Shown here piece by piece: positions 11,590 through 22,264 of a stretch of DNA of 64,000 nucleotides. The notes under the pieces were generated by a model. The model had not been told where the DNA came from. It searched no databases and saw nothing but the letters and a program-made list of their open reading frames with translations. Each line of letters starts with the position of its first letter. Positions within the stretch are counted from its first letter, which is position 1. Source of the DNA: Cryptococcus deneoformans JEC21 (taxonomy: Eukaryota; Basidiomycota; Tremellomycetes; Tremellales; Cryptococcaceae). Made by a program: the position numbers and the translations under genes. The stretch spans positions 689,287 to 753,286 of the forward strand of contig NC_006681.1 of assembly GCF_000091045.1 (NCBI RefSeq), written 5' to 3'.

Positions 11590-11995
11590 TTAAATTTAGG
11601 TACAATAGCCATTTCTGACGGAGTGCTAAACTACAGTAGGTAGTAGTAGCAAGTTGACGATACAAAGATGCATCAAATCGTCCAGATTACTTGGGCAGTT
11701 TCTAATCAATCATACGAATTTCGCTTTACTTGGCTCAATTTTGACTGCTTGATGAGTCAAAGATGGGCTGTTAAATACAGGACCATCGATTTCATGCACC
11801 AAACAAGCAACTGTTTGGGTCAAAAACCCTAGTTCTCACATTCCTTTATTGCATTGCATTTCTCCCATCCAAGATTTCGCGGAAATCGTCCACGACTACT
11901 ACATATGTATTCTTCTTGCTGCATAAAGATAACCATCGCACTGCTTTCTTTGACCGTCGGCAGCAGCAGATACAGATGCGCTACTTAACCTAAAT
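11590..11995. other. Spacer between transposon remnant and thioredoxin gene
   Basis: No open frame or motif is supported. The sequence is AT-rich and contains two AATAGCC words around a TTAAATTTA block (11582-11610), which might mark the right end of the transposon. The rest is the 3' flank of the minus-strand thioredoxin gene. Confidence 0.35.
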
Positions 11996-12991
11996 TTACT
12001 TGAGGAAAGCTTGAAGACGGGCTTTGTCGAGGATTTCATCTTCTACCAAACGACCGGTTTCTTTGCCCTAGCAACAAGAGACGGGAATCATCATCAGCGA
12101 CGTCCTTATTCACTATTCCCCAATCATCAGGAGGAGAATGGCAGGGGAGAGGATAAACAGAAGGGAGAAGGCCAAAGGGGAGAGAACGAGAGACGGCAGG
12201 TAAAGGATGAATTGATGGACTCACGTTTTCAAGGCGTAAAATCGTAGGAATGCTGTTTACATTCCATTCCGTCCTAGCTTGGTTGTTTGGGGTTCGCCAC
12301 CTGTTTAGGCCATGGGAATGAGATTGCAAGGGAAGGAGGGGAAAAGGGAAGGGCAAGAGAAGTCAAGGCAAAGCGAGTTAGAAGAGCGAAAGATTTGAGT
12401 CAGTTTTCCATTCTCCACACATAACCCTTTCAACCGATGTATGATGACTTGGAACTTGGACTTGAACATGGACTCGTGCTTACTCTTGTCTGTTTCCAAC
12501 CCAGAAGATGGCAGCATCTGCAACATCCTCATCAGCACTCTTTTTTTTTTCCTTCCCCTCTTTACCTCTTTACCCTATTGACGAAATTATGTAGGGTGTG
12601 AAGGTAAAGGAATATAGGTACAACTTACTAGGTTTGTCGGGAGCGTCAAAGGTTTCTTTCACGACATTCTCTACTGCTCTACAGTCCTGTATGCGTCGAT
12701 GATATGCCCAAAGAAACATTGAAATAAATCAGCTCAGCATCTCCAAATAAGAAAGTATCGACCGATCCCTGGTCCAGGTGGGACTCCGGCTGCGTGGGGA
12801 TACAAAGTAAATAGACTGACAGGGCACCACATCTGACCGTCGACGATGTTCGAGTAAAAGACAATATATGATACGGCCGGAGCGGTCGGCCCGTTGAGGG
12901 CATTGAATACGTGAGGATAGCTATTTACGTGGGTTAGCAGTGGGTGCGGTAGGGACGGATATGTTTTTGGGTTTGGTTGGGTCATCGTCAT
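11996..12991 (-). CDS. TXNDC17/TRP14-like thioredoxin-fold protein
   Basis: This is a cytosolic thioredoxin-related protein of the DUF953/TXNDC17 family, which reduces small disulfide substrates and is fed by thioredoxin reductase. Minus-strand exons give SYIVFYSNIVDGQMWCP, then after an intron DCRAVENVVKETFDAPDKP, so the WCPDC active site is rebuilt across the splice. Next come DVADAAIFWVGNRQE, WNVNSIPTILRLEN (with the cis-Pro typical of the fold) and GRLVEDEILDKARLQAFLK ending in TAA at 11996-11998. WCPDC is the diagnostic motif of this family, as opposed to WCGPC in thioredoxin. ATG 12991 is the furthest upstream ATG in frame; ATG 12985 follows two codons later. Introns fall between each block. 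Confidence 0.85.
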
Positions 12992-13302
12992 CAGCACGTA
13001 GCAAGAAGCAGCCAATGCGAATGCCAAAGGCAAATGCGCATGTGGAGAGCAGTAGCAAGGCGAGAAGTGCGGGAGATTAGTAGAGCCCGCTGGTTAGAGA
13101 TGCATGGGCTTACGGAGCTGTCTGGAGAGGCATATTGTGCAGCAATGATGCAATCTGTGGATATGTATTTGGAGATGAACAAAGTAGAGATGAACAAGGG
13201 TAAATTATTATTGTCGATGCAAGACGCGAGACTGGAAAGTCTGAAAACATCACGCCATATCGCCTCAAACTCCACCTCCTTTCTCCGCTCTCCCCCTCCG
13301 TC

Positions 13303-16215
13303 ATGTCCCCCCGACCGACACGCAAGACCCCACGCCCCGTCGCCCCCCTCCCCGCCACTGCGAACACGGTGAACGCGTCGAGCCAACTTGACATCCAGCT
13401 CGGCACTGGCATCGCGCGGCACCACAATGGAGACGAAGATGACGATGCGGACCGGGACAGAGGATACGGCGGGCAATATAGAGGATCCGGTCTGGTTCCG
13501 GGCTCGCTGGCGGCTCAGGACGCGGATGGAGGGGCCAGTGGGAATTCGCCCAAGAGCCCGAGTGGGAGTGCAAGTCGGAGTGGGATCGTGGTGAAGAGAC
13601 AAGTCACGGTAGAGGTCCAGCCTCTGTCCACGAGTACCAGTCGACCAGGGGAGAGGAGGAGCGCGAGGGTGAGGGGGAAAGAAAGGGGAAGGGATAAAAG
13701 GCCAGATGGTGGACAGCCGGAACGACTGGAACGGCCAGTGGAACTAGCCAGTGTGGATGGGCAGCAAGCAGCAGGACAAGGATCAGATGGTACGGTAGAG
13801 CACGAAGTTGAAAAGCTCGTGGGTCTCCCGTCGAGTGCGACGGAGGTTACAGGTATCGGCCAAAAGCCGGCATCGACAGATGGACAGCCAAGTGCAGCCG
13901 TATCACAACCAACAGAGTCTGGCATTTCCGAGAACAAACCACGAGCAAAAGTATCTAGTTCAATAACAACAACAGTCGTAAAACCTGCCCCACCCAGGAA
14001 ATCCACGCCCAGAACCAAACCTCCAATGCGTTCCAAGGGCACATCCTCAACCCCCAGTGCTAACCCAGCACCTGCACTTGCACCCGCATCAGCATCTACG
14101 CCCGCATCCACAGATCCGAAATACAAAGGCAAACCCATCGAGCGGCGTGTTCTCCCTGCCCGAATCCGTCGCGCAGCAGGGGGAGGTCTGGAAGGCATGA
14201 GGGACGTGGAAGAGATGGTTGTCGATTGGTTACAACGCTGGGGTGAGCCCGTCACGACCCCTCCGGATGGCTTACCCATCCTCCTTACTACTTTACCACT
14301 CGAGATGCTTAACCCGCCACCTGTATTCACATCAACCGCCTCCTCGTCCGGGCAGGAACAATCGAGTAGACCGCCGATAACGTTGACTCCGTCGCGTAAG
14401 ATTGATCCTGCATCAATAGAGATGGTCAGAGTCAAGATGGAAGGCACGGATGCGCTCGTGGATGTGAAAGGAGAAAATACGTTGGGGCAGGAAGAGATGA
14501 TTGAGACGCCCGGGTGGGTGATGGTCAAGCCTGGGGAGGATGACGAACAGGAAGCTAGAGAAGAGCTGAAAAATGGCCCATTGATTGGGACTGGGACTGG
14601 GGGTGTTGGGAAAGGTAAGGGAGTTGTCAGTCCCGTCAAGAGGTTACGGAGGATGCACGACGAGGTATGTTTTCCTTTTTTCCGTCATTCTTAGAGATGA
14701 TTATCGGGAAGAGCTGATATACTCGGTCAGCCTGAAGAAGATACATCCGACGCACACTACATTCAGTTGCATCGCAGACACGAAGCTTTTGAACGCCGCC
14801 AACGTCTGCGCGAAAAAGAAAAACTCCAATTCGAGCGGTACAAACTGCGTAGCCGAATCGACCTCTTGCGCAACTTGTCAAAACCCGCTTGGGCATCGAT
14901 CGTAGCGACCGTCTTGGCTAGGGATGAAGATGGTTGGAAGAGTGGGAGAGTGAAAGTGGAAAAGGAAGGAGAGGAATGGTTGAGGGAGAGGTTGTTGAAG
15001 GAAGGTGAAGAGGTAATGAAACGATATGAAGAGCTTTTACCCCCTGAAAACCGGAAACACAAAGCCGGTGCCGGTATCAACGCCCAGCATCATCACCATC
15101 ACCTCCCAACAGACGCAACTCCCAACTCTACTCGTTTCTCATCCCCATCCGGATCAACATGCGCATCCAGGATTCAATCCCTTACGCCGGAACCTACCGT
15201 CCTCCCTGCGCGAGTCGCTGCTCTTCGAGACCCTGTGGTGGCTTCGACGGGTAAGCGCAAACGCTCTAGTATGGGTGCGGGTACAAGTATGGGTACGAGC
15301 AAAGGTCGGCACTCGTCGGCGCTGGGTGATCGCAACAGGGACAGGAATGAGAATGAAAACGGGAAGCCGGATGGGGTTGGAGAGGAGGAAGGCGACTCAT
15401 CAGGTTGGAAGAAAGTGGCCAAGGCGTGTACTAGGAAAAAGCAGAGTGTTCAAAGTGCACGACGACTGGATGTAGATGTAAATGAGGGTGAAGCTCAAGT
15501 GGTGGGTGATGGGGACGGCGATGGCGACGACGATGGAAATGGAGAGCGTGCAGAGCAATTATGGAAAAATCAAAATTCCCTGCCAGACCCTATGGTATCC
15601 TCCCTCCCCCCACCCCAAATCTCTCAACCCCAAGTCCCCGCCCCTCCGCCCCTACCACCACCATTCTTCCCACCCTTCACTGCCTCCGGCCTACCATGCC
15701 TGATCGAAGCCGCCTCCCGCCGCGAATCCGCCCTTCAAGAAGCCGAAGCAAGTAAAGCCAGAGCTGCCGAACCTAGAAAAGGGAGATTGATAAGTCGGGA
15801 GAAGACGCGGATGAGTACAAGGTTGGGTGTGGTTAGTCCTTTTGGTTTACCGATACCTGGCGTGGTGGAATATAAATACGAGGTGAGTAAAGGTTTCTCG
15901 TCATAAGAATTCTGCGAGAATTGCAGGAAAAGAAGAAAAAAAAAAGAAGAAGAATTTCGAGGCTGATGAGAGTTGTTGATGATCATCTAGTTTACACTCA
16001 CGGAGGAAGAAGATTTCTGGCCGATCATAGCCGAACGTGAGGCGGCTGCGAATAGGCATCGAAGAGAGAGTCTGTTGGGTCAGAATGGGTTGAGCGGGTT
16101 AGGGAATATGGGTACGAGTTCCAATGGGAGCGTGCATAACGAGGGGTCTACCCGACAGGTGGAGCAGGCTGCAGTGTCGGGAGCAGAAAAGATGGAAAAT
16201 ATTGTTGTATTATAG
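13303..16215 (+). CDS. SAS4-domain-like chromatin protein
   Basis: The model has three exons (13303-14664, 14731-15882, 15991-16215), giving 912 aa. The N-terminal 300 residues are Ser/Pro/Gly-rich and basic with no domain seen. Residues about 300-330 (RRVLPARIRRAAGGG, VEEMVVDWLQRWG) are better ordered. Just after the first splice comes a charged helix, HRRHEAFERRQRLREKEK then ERYKLRSRIDLL and PAWASIVA. This resembles the conserved block of 'Something about silencing' protein 4, a partner of MYST acetyltransferases. Near the C-terminus SPFGLPIPGVVEYKYE followed by FTLTEEEDFWPI resembles the short C-terminal SAS4 motif. The family call rests on these two blocks read by eye; a role in a histone acetyltransferase or silencing complex is inferred. 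The minus-strand 374-codon frame opposite exon 1 is a composition artefact. Confidence 0.7.
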
Positions 16216-16313
16216 AGAGGTTCAGCTCTCTTCTCCCTATTTGTATAATGATATAGCAATCAAGCATAATATGGCATACCGATACACTAATTCCAAAAAG
16301 AAAGTCTACCTGT

Positions 16314-17118
16314 TCACTCTTCTTTAACCCTTCCCCGTTCCGTTCGTCCTCTGTCTTCTGCTTGTGCCCAGTTGCCAGCGCATTCTAAACCTCTTATCAC
16401 ATACGGTACACCCATACCTGCCGCTGCCGCACACAAGATGATCAATCCCACAGCGGGTAGGGCGGTATTCGGTAGAAAACCAAAGAGGAGCGGTTCAAGC
16501 GTAAGATGTAACGGGGTGTGGAATTGGTCGTCTGAAAGCTTTGGTTTCGGCGGTGGGGTGGTAAGAAGGGAGGAGATGAATGATGTGAGGTGGTTCATGT
16601 ATGGAATATAAGTGAGGAAGGGTGGGTGGTGAGGAAATCGGGGAGAGAGGGGAGCAGCATGGAGAGTAAAGTACCCTGGTGAGAGAGGAGGGCTAAGGAC
16701 GATTTTGGTGGGGGACTAAAGTATCATCGTCATTCTATTGTTTTTGCCTTGCAACGAAGTAATAATGACTTACTGATCCAGGCCACGAAGCTCTCAGAGT
16801 CCAGCTTTTATATGACCCCTTCCCATTCCCCATATCCAATGCAAACCATCGTTCAGGCGAACTGTCTGTCAGATTGAGAGTCAACGTCTCGTAAGGCGAT
16901 ATCCTGAATTTTAATATCAGTCTCGAAAGCGGCAGTAACTGTATACAATGAGTTTGCATGCGGCTACTGACGTACGTGTATATCAAAGAGTTTGGTGTGG
17001 GGTATATGGTCGTGTGAGGCGGTAAGGGTAGACGAAAGTTGATAATTTCGGTGTCCGCGCGTACACACAAAGCTATGAATGAGAAGACGAAGCAGCAGTA
17101 GGCTATTGATGTCCTCAT
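16314..17118 (-). CDS. ER membrane protein, Pga1-like (GPI mannosyltransferase II cofactor)
   Basis: The model has two exons (16774-17118 and 16314-16715) joined across a 58-bp GTAAGT...TTTAG intron, giving 248 aa. The protein starts with a cleavable-looking signal peptide (RTSIAYCCFVFSFIALCVRA), followed by a luminal domain containing SPYETLTLNLTDSSPERWF and, across the splice, SWPGSSPTKIVLSPP. Near the C-terminus LEPLLFGFLPNTALPAVGL and LIILCAAAAGMGVPYVI form one membrane segment, with a short basic cytosolic tail. This topology and the 'SWPxSSPT' block fit fungal Pga1, the partner of the Gpi18 second mannosyltransferase in GPI-anchor synthesis. The assignment is tentative; it could be another ER glycoprotein. 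A nearby upstream AG acceptor would break the frame, which is why TTTAG at 16716 was chosen. Confidence 0.6.
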
Positions 17119-17333
17119 GGTGAGTTATGAGGTCCTTGATGGAAGCGGAGCAATGTCCCGAGGACAGACTGGCGCTCGTTCTCCAAGTTTTCTGTAGAAG
17201 GGAAAGAGTAGTTGTTTTCGTGGAGTCCGCTTCTCGGCTCTTTCATCTGCTTTGTTGTTGCATCTATCAACTGCTTCTCTTGACATCATCATTTGGTTCC
17301 TCCCACTTATTAGGTAGAAAAACGGGATCAAAT

Positions 17334-17346
17334 GGGGGGGGGGGGG
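17334..17346. repeat. Poly-G tract (13 G)
   Basis: A run of 13 G lies in the spacer upstream of the TPR locus and the Pga1-like gene. Such tracts are prone to length errors in sequencing. Confidence 0.9.
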
Positions 17347-17436
17347 TACATTCTTTTCCGTAGGTACCAGTACTTTGATCAAGTGTCCCGATCTGTGTTC
17401 GTTCCGATCTTTAATTATTAGTAGCTCACTTGACAA

Positions 17437-18496
17437 ATGACCACAACCACTGCAGTTCCGTCAAAATTGACTTTAGTCAATTGTAATGAGTTTCGAAAGG
17501 GAAACTATCTCGCTTCTCTGGGCAAATACTCTGAGCAATGGAACTCTTACCTGCCATATCACGTTGATGCATTTCCCAAGGATCATCCATTACGACCTAA
17601 GTTTGGAGAGGCGTAAGTTAGAGCTGCTTTATCTCGTTCTTTTGATTGGATAGCTAAGTTGTATCATCAGCGAGGCTTGTTTATTCAACAGCATGTCGGC
17701 CTGTTTGACGAAGCTGGGCAACCGATCACTTAAACGTGGCAAGATACAGCAAGGCTCGCTGATTATCGAACAGGCGTTTAGGTGTATCTGGGTTGCAATG
17801 GACCTTCGAGAATTTGCGACGGTGCGGTCAATATATAGCTCTTGCAAGTTTTATGAATAAACATGGTCATTTCTGTCACTAATTGATATGAATGTAGGCC
17901 GCCGAGCTTGTGACTTGATCGATCAACTTTATCTCGGTAAATCTTTGATGAAACATTGCAGTCCAAAACTATACAAGCACCTGGTGTCAGCAGGCTTAAG
18001 AAGAGGGCGAAGATCCTGAATCAATTCTTCAAAATCGAGGCCGACTCTATACAAGATGTGGACAAGGACAAGCTCTTTAAGGACGTCTCCTCAGATCTGA
18101 AAGTCAGTCAACCAACCCATAAGATAACTTCGGATTTTGGCCCTTCTGGATGGGCTACTACATATCTAGGACCTGGACCTAAAGGTAAGCGACATCCAGG
18201 TTGGTAGGTCATCGGTTCATTATACCAAATCAGATCAATTCAATCCCGAAAAGTCAAATGTCACATATGAACAACGGCATCCACGAGAACTTGATGCGCC
18301 TGAGCTGTGGCTTGCATGGGACTGGCCAGATTGACGAATATCAGACGCGGATATGGAGTGCGTAGGCCTGATTGCCATTGTCTATTTGTCTTAAACATTG
18401 TTAACCATCGTTGACAGGTACCTCAGAAGACCTGCTATCTACAGTGACAAACGCTGCGTCTACGAACTCTTACCTTCCGGTGTTGTCATTCACTGA
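17437..18496 (+). pseudogene. Decaying TPR-type gene, first module
   Basis: From ATG 17437 a multi-exon frame can be followed: NEFRKGNYLASLGKYSEQW and YLPYHVDAFPKDHPLRPKFG, then LFNSMSACLTKLGNRSLKRG (a TPR-like helix pair), GVSRLKKRAKILNQFFKIE, DFGPSGWATTYLGPG and ELWLAWDWPD, with GT-AG introns between. An in-frame TGA then interrupts (18332-18334), although coding character resumes in the same frame with RISDADMEYLRRPAIYSDK across a further good intron, and again ends at TGA 18494-18496. Downstream, sequence of the same character continues in a shifted frame (LALYEIVFRQHNKDYDGE). At least one nonsense and one frameshift change are needed to explain this, so it is called a pseudogene. Sequencing error at these points is the alternative. 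The domain C-terminal to the TPR is not recognised. Confidence 0.55.
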
Positions 18497-18582
18497 GGCA
18501 GCACTGTTGGTCAAAATTAGCCTTATACGAGATTGTCTTCCGACAACATAACAAGGATTACGATGGAGAACTGTCCTTTGAG

Positions 18583-19401
18583 ATGGATCATGGGCGAGTC
18601 CAGGCATCTGTCAAGTCACTCCCCCTTAACGATCGTATTGATTGGGCGCGGTGAAAGAGAAGGATGCGGCGAACAAGTGAGTAAACATGTCCCTATCGAT
18701 AGATTACGCCGGCTACTAACCAACATTTTTCAGGAAGTATAAATCTGGTAATTTTCAAGGAGCACTTATTCAATACTTTGATGCGTGGATCAAGGTACTG
18801 CCATATCATATACATGCTCTCGTGCCTTCAGATCCTTTGAGAACAAAGCTCGGTCTTCTGTAAGTCGAGATGATAGAAACTAGGTGACATATGTTATGGA
18901 CATTTTGCTGATATCCCCTTATAATAGCGAGACAGCTATCTGGTCGAACATTTCTGCCGCCTTTCTGGCTCTGGCGAGGCTGGATGGAGGTGTTGTGCAC
19001 TTGGGGCGTTTAGGGTTCATTACGCGCATGGCTGGCTTTTGTAGATAAAGAGTATGCCACCGTTGGCGTCGTCAAGAATGCTTGTACGTCCAAGTCATAT
19101 CATCTGTATGAAGTCCGATTCCTTATTATTCACGCAATTAGGTAAACGAGCATTGGCTTCTATTCCTCCATGGGACCCCATACGGCAAGATGAAGATGCC
19201 ATTGAGAGCATGAAGATGATCTGGCAAACTCATATGGCAATTTTATCTGTCCAAAGTAACGACAAGCGAATGTTCAGGGAGATTAGCCGGGGCTTGAGGG
19301 GGATGGATACGCCTCAGCTGTTTATTGAGGAAATAGGTCCACCAGCGTGGTATGAAGAACACGAAGCGATGAAGCGAGAACAAAGGGGCTGGTTTAGATA
19401 G
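18583..19401 (+). pseudogene. TPR protein gene, second module, with 5' frame disruption
   Basis: This is the second, homologous TPR module. MDHGRVQASVKSLPLNDR then IDWA runs to TGA. With the frame moved by two bases at a GCGCGG (18646-18651) it continues as VKEKDAANKKYKSGNFQGAL, and VLPYHIHALVPSDPLRTKLG matches YLPYHVDAFPKDHPLRPKFG of the first module. Further exons give WSNISAAFLALARLDGDKEY, KRALASIPPWDPIRQDEDAI and a long last exon ending GPPAWYEEHEAMKREQRGWF and Arg at 19401. The splices from the TPR onward are phase-consistent, so the 3' half looks intact. Either the locus is one gene with three lesions or two tandem paralogues; TPR proteins of this type are usually co-chaperone-like adaptors. 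Confidence 0.5.
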
Positions 19402-19502
19402 TAGAATTCCGGGTTCATGAATCGACAAAATCTATTCATACGGTGTGATACCATCTTAATTGCAATCGAAAGAATTTGCCATACTTGCATATAACCCTCT
19501 CT

Positions 19503-19525
19503 TACATACATACATACATACATAC
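19503..19525. repeat. (ACAT)n microsatellite
   Basis: ACATACAT units are repeated about six times in the 3' flank of the TPR locus. Slippage makes this likely to vary between strains. Confidence 0.85.
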
Positions 19526-19743
19526 AGTACCACCTGCCTGCCATCCATCATTCACCAAGAACCGCTTCTCCTCGAGGGGGCATATTTATGCCGTTACGTA
19601 AGAGAGACTTACTGACAGCCCCCCCACACGAAACATTTTCATGATATGACAGAAGATCGAGCTCTCTTCGGGGTTGGTACTCTTTTTAAATTTACATCTT
19701 GTACACTTTCGGTACATCAGTAGCGCACTCAGGCCTTTCCAAG

Positions 19744-21718
19744 ATGTCATCTACCAATCAAAAACCTCTATCAGCATTCGTCTCCTTCCCATCGCCATAC
19801 ACTCAGTCACTCTTGGTTCAAGCGCTGGTCTCCACTCTTCCTGCTTTGTCGCTTTCTCTGGTGCAGTTCCCCGAAGATCAGCCTCCAGCTTTACAATGGC
19901 ATGTGTATTGTCCCTTTTAATGTCGGTTATCTGACGGGTTTTGGTCCATAGGGCCGATTATGACCTCATGTCATTCGACATCCCTCACAAAAGCCCTTCC
20001 AAGTATCTCATCTCCTCATACATATATCGCAAAGCCCTTACCCGAAAACATCAACTTCACAACACCATCATCGCATACCTCGCAAAATGCTCTCACCGAA
20101 AGATTCCTTCCATCCTCTCCCCTTTACCGGAAGGGCCTGTTGGAAATGGGGATGGGACAGATGTGCTAGGTGGAGGTGCGCCGAAAGGATGGATAGTGGA
20201 TTTGCAATTCGCGGATGAGCTGGATGAGGCGTTAATGGATGATTTGTATGAACTTGAAGCGGGGATGAGGGAGAATGAGGGGAAAGAAGAGGGAGAGAGG
20301 AGATGGTGGATTTTGAAGCCTGGATTTGCCGACAGAGCGCAGGGAATTAGGATGTTTTCCACTGAAGAGGAACTGTGAGTGGGAAGGTACGGATGGTTGG
20401 ATATAGTTTCTGATGATATTTGGACGCAGACGAGCAATCTTTGAAGAGTTCGAGCCGTCATCTTCGGACGAGGAGGATGACGATGAAGACAAAGAAGAAG
20501 AAGATGATGAGCAAGAAAGCGAAGAGGCCCGGCAGATGGCCAAAGGCGGGGTGGACGGAATGATAGACATGTTAGCGAAAAAGGCTGTCGAGCTTGGCTT
20601 CAGCGGAGAAGATGATCAAGACTCGAATGAAAAAGAGGATGAGGATGGAGAGGGAGGTACGGGTGTCATGACTTCCCAGCTGCGACACTTTGTCATCCAA
20701 GTGCGCCGCATTCTTTGGATATTTTATGTGAATTTGAGCTGATGTTTGATATTTGACATAGGAATACATCCCTAAGCCCATCCTTTTTGACATTTTCAAT
20801 ATACCTGAAGAACCATCGTCATCGTTAGAAGGTTACAAAGTAAGCATCTGAACTAATCGGTTACGCATTCCTCTTGATCCCTGATAAACTTTAGTTCCAT
20901 CTCCGAGCGTACGTCCTCATCACCGGCGCGTATACTGTCCACCTTGCTCGGACCATGCTAGCCCTTTTCTCCGGATCACCTTATACCCCGCCCAAACCAA
21001 CGGAAGATGGCCAGTTGGACCTCAGACCGCATTTGACCAACACATGTCTCCAGGTGAGCTCCTTAAATTACCAATTGTAGCCTATTCTTATCATATCACT
21101 TAGACGGATGCGTACGGCGCTCCTACTCCTCCTGAGGAGCTCGTCAAGCTTTTCTGGGAACTGGAGGGTATTTCTGCCTTGAACTGTTCATCCTCACCAT
21201 CATCCGATGGCAAGTATTCTTATATACCACGAGGAGAGGTCACGAAGGAATGGTTGGACAAAACATTTGCAAAGGTCGGAGATGTTGTAGCCGAGACTGT
21301 CAAGGCTGGTGCTGAATGCGGAAGCTTTGGGTTGCAATTCATGCCCAATGCCTTTGAGGTGAGTAACACAAAGACATAAATGTTCTATGAAGGATTGAAC
21401 TGATTCTTTTTCTAGATCTTTGGTGTCGATCTTATCCTTTCTTTCCCGCCATCATCGTCCAAGTCCACGTCTTTGCCTATACCAACGGTTACTCTTCTCG
21501 AATTCAACGCTTCTCCCGACTTCCACCAAAGCGGTGACCGTCTCCGATCCGAATTGCTTCATATGTTTAAGGGTGTTATCCGTCTAAGTGTGGCACCGTT
21601 TTTCGGTCTTGAGACTGCTGAGGACGATGAGAAGAACGAAGAAGAGATGCAACTTGGAGAGGACCGATGGGGATGGCGACTGGTCGGAAAGGGAGAGGTT
21701 AGAGGGTCAGAGTGGTAA
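19744..21718 (+). CDS. PBY1: Tubulin-tyrosine-ligase-domain protein, Pby1-like
   Basis: The model has seven exons (19744-19904, 19952-20374, 20430-20700, 20762-20839, 20895-21053, 21104-21358, 21416-21718) with phases that all agree, giving 549 aa. The fold is ATP-grasp of the TTL type: ADYDLMSFDIPH near residue 55, WWILKPGFADRAQGIRMF (ATP-binding Lys, about 180), FHLRAYVLITGAYTVHLA (about 320), LTNTCLQ, and the metal-binding VTLLEFNASPDF (about 480). Between the second and third blocks is a long acidic insert (about residues 200-235, runs of D and E). Yeast Pby1 associates with the decapping enzyme in P-bodies; whether this protein ligates an amino acid or acts as an mRNA-decay adaptor is not decided by sequence. 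The first donor was chosen as GT^GTATTG because the adjacent GTGTAT would shift the frame. Confidence 0.85.
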
Positions 21719-22264
21719 TATGAGTAGATCTAGACTTTGGCGGGGCATTTTGTACCATAGATGCAACCTTTCTCGTAATTCTTCGGTCACGTTTTCCAAT
21801 GTGAACCTCTGCTCGAGCCTACCCTGGGTCGCAATGTCGGTGCCGGAAGATCCAACAAGGCTCGCGACTGTGGAATCGGCCACCTCCGAATATCTTTTTT
21901 TGTCTTCTTCTATCTTCTGCCATGAACGGCATTTTCAGGCACTGCCTTATTCCTTATCTCTGATCGGTTGATTTTGTTTGCCGAATGGGTTGGTTTGGAA
22001 TTGGAAAAAATACTCCAAAAGGCCAAATACATCCCAGAAGAGGTCCAATTTTGCAGATGAAAGTCCAATTCTTCATGATGGAGGTCCAATGCTTTTTATC
22101 ATTCAGGGATTCGATTTGACCTCGTGTTGGAATGGGCAATGAGATGGCGATACGTATAAGAGGCAATTGATGGCAAGTATTTCCCCCTTTCTCCAAACTC
22201 TCCCTATCATATTTATTTAACTCTCTTTTCACCACAGTTAAAAGACCGAGCATCACCCACAACC
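21719..22264. promoter_or_regulatory. Promoter region of the aminotransferase gene with GTCCAAT repeats
   Basis: No gene is seen. GTCCAAT occurs three times in direct orientation at 22043, 22063 and 22084, about 20 bp apart, and an AT-rich TATTTATTTAA box lies at about 22209. CCAAT cores at helical-turn spacing suggest a bound-factor array; this is inferred. Confidence 0.4.

Larger units (their letters stand above)
9087..11590. mobile_element. Degenerate PIF/Harbinger-like DNA transposon
   Basis: PIF/Harbinger elements encode two proteins: a Myb/SANT-like DNA-binding protein and a DDE nuclease. Both are recognisable here, in convergent orientation (9156-10529 + and 10635-11589 -). The nuclease half is broken and internally duplicated. 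Terminal inverted repeats and a 3-bp target duplication were looked for by eye and not identified, so the limits given are only those of the coding remnants plus the likely 5' UTR intron. It lies between an orphan gene and the thioredoxin gene. Confidence 0.55.

Noticed and set aside
13515..14639. 374-codon minus-strand frame
   Set aside because: It is the antisense shadow of the Ser/Pro-rich exon 1 of the SAS4-like gene, which is spliced into conserved exons.
16945..16981. Possible 37-bp intron in the Pga1-like exon 1 (GTACGT...ATACAG)
   Set aside because: Removing it shifts the frame and destroys the downstream SPYETLTLNL block; reading through keeps the frame.
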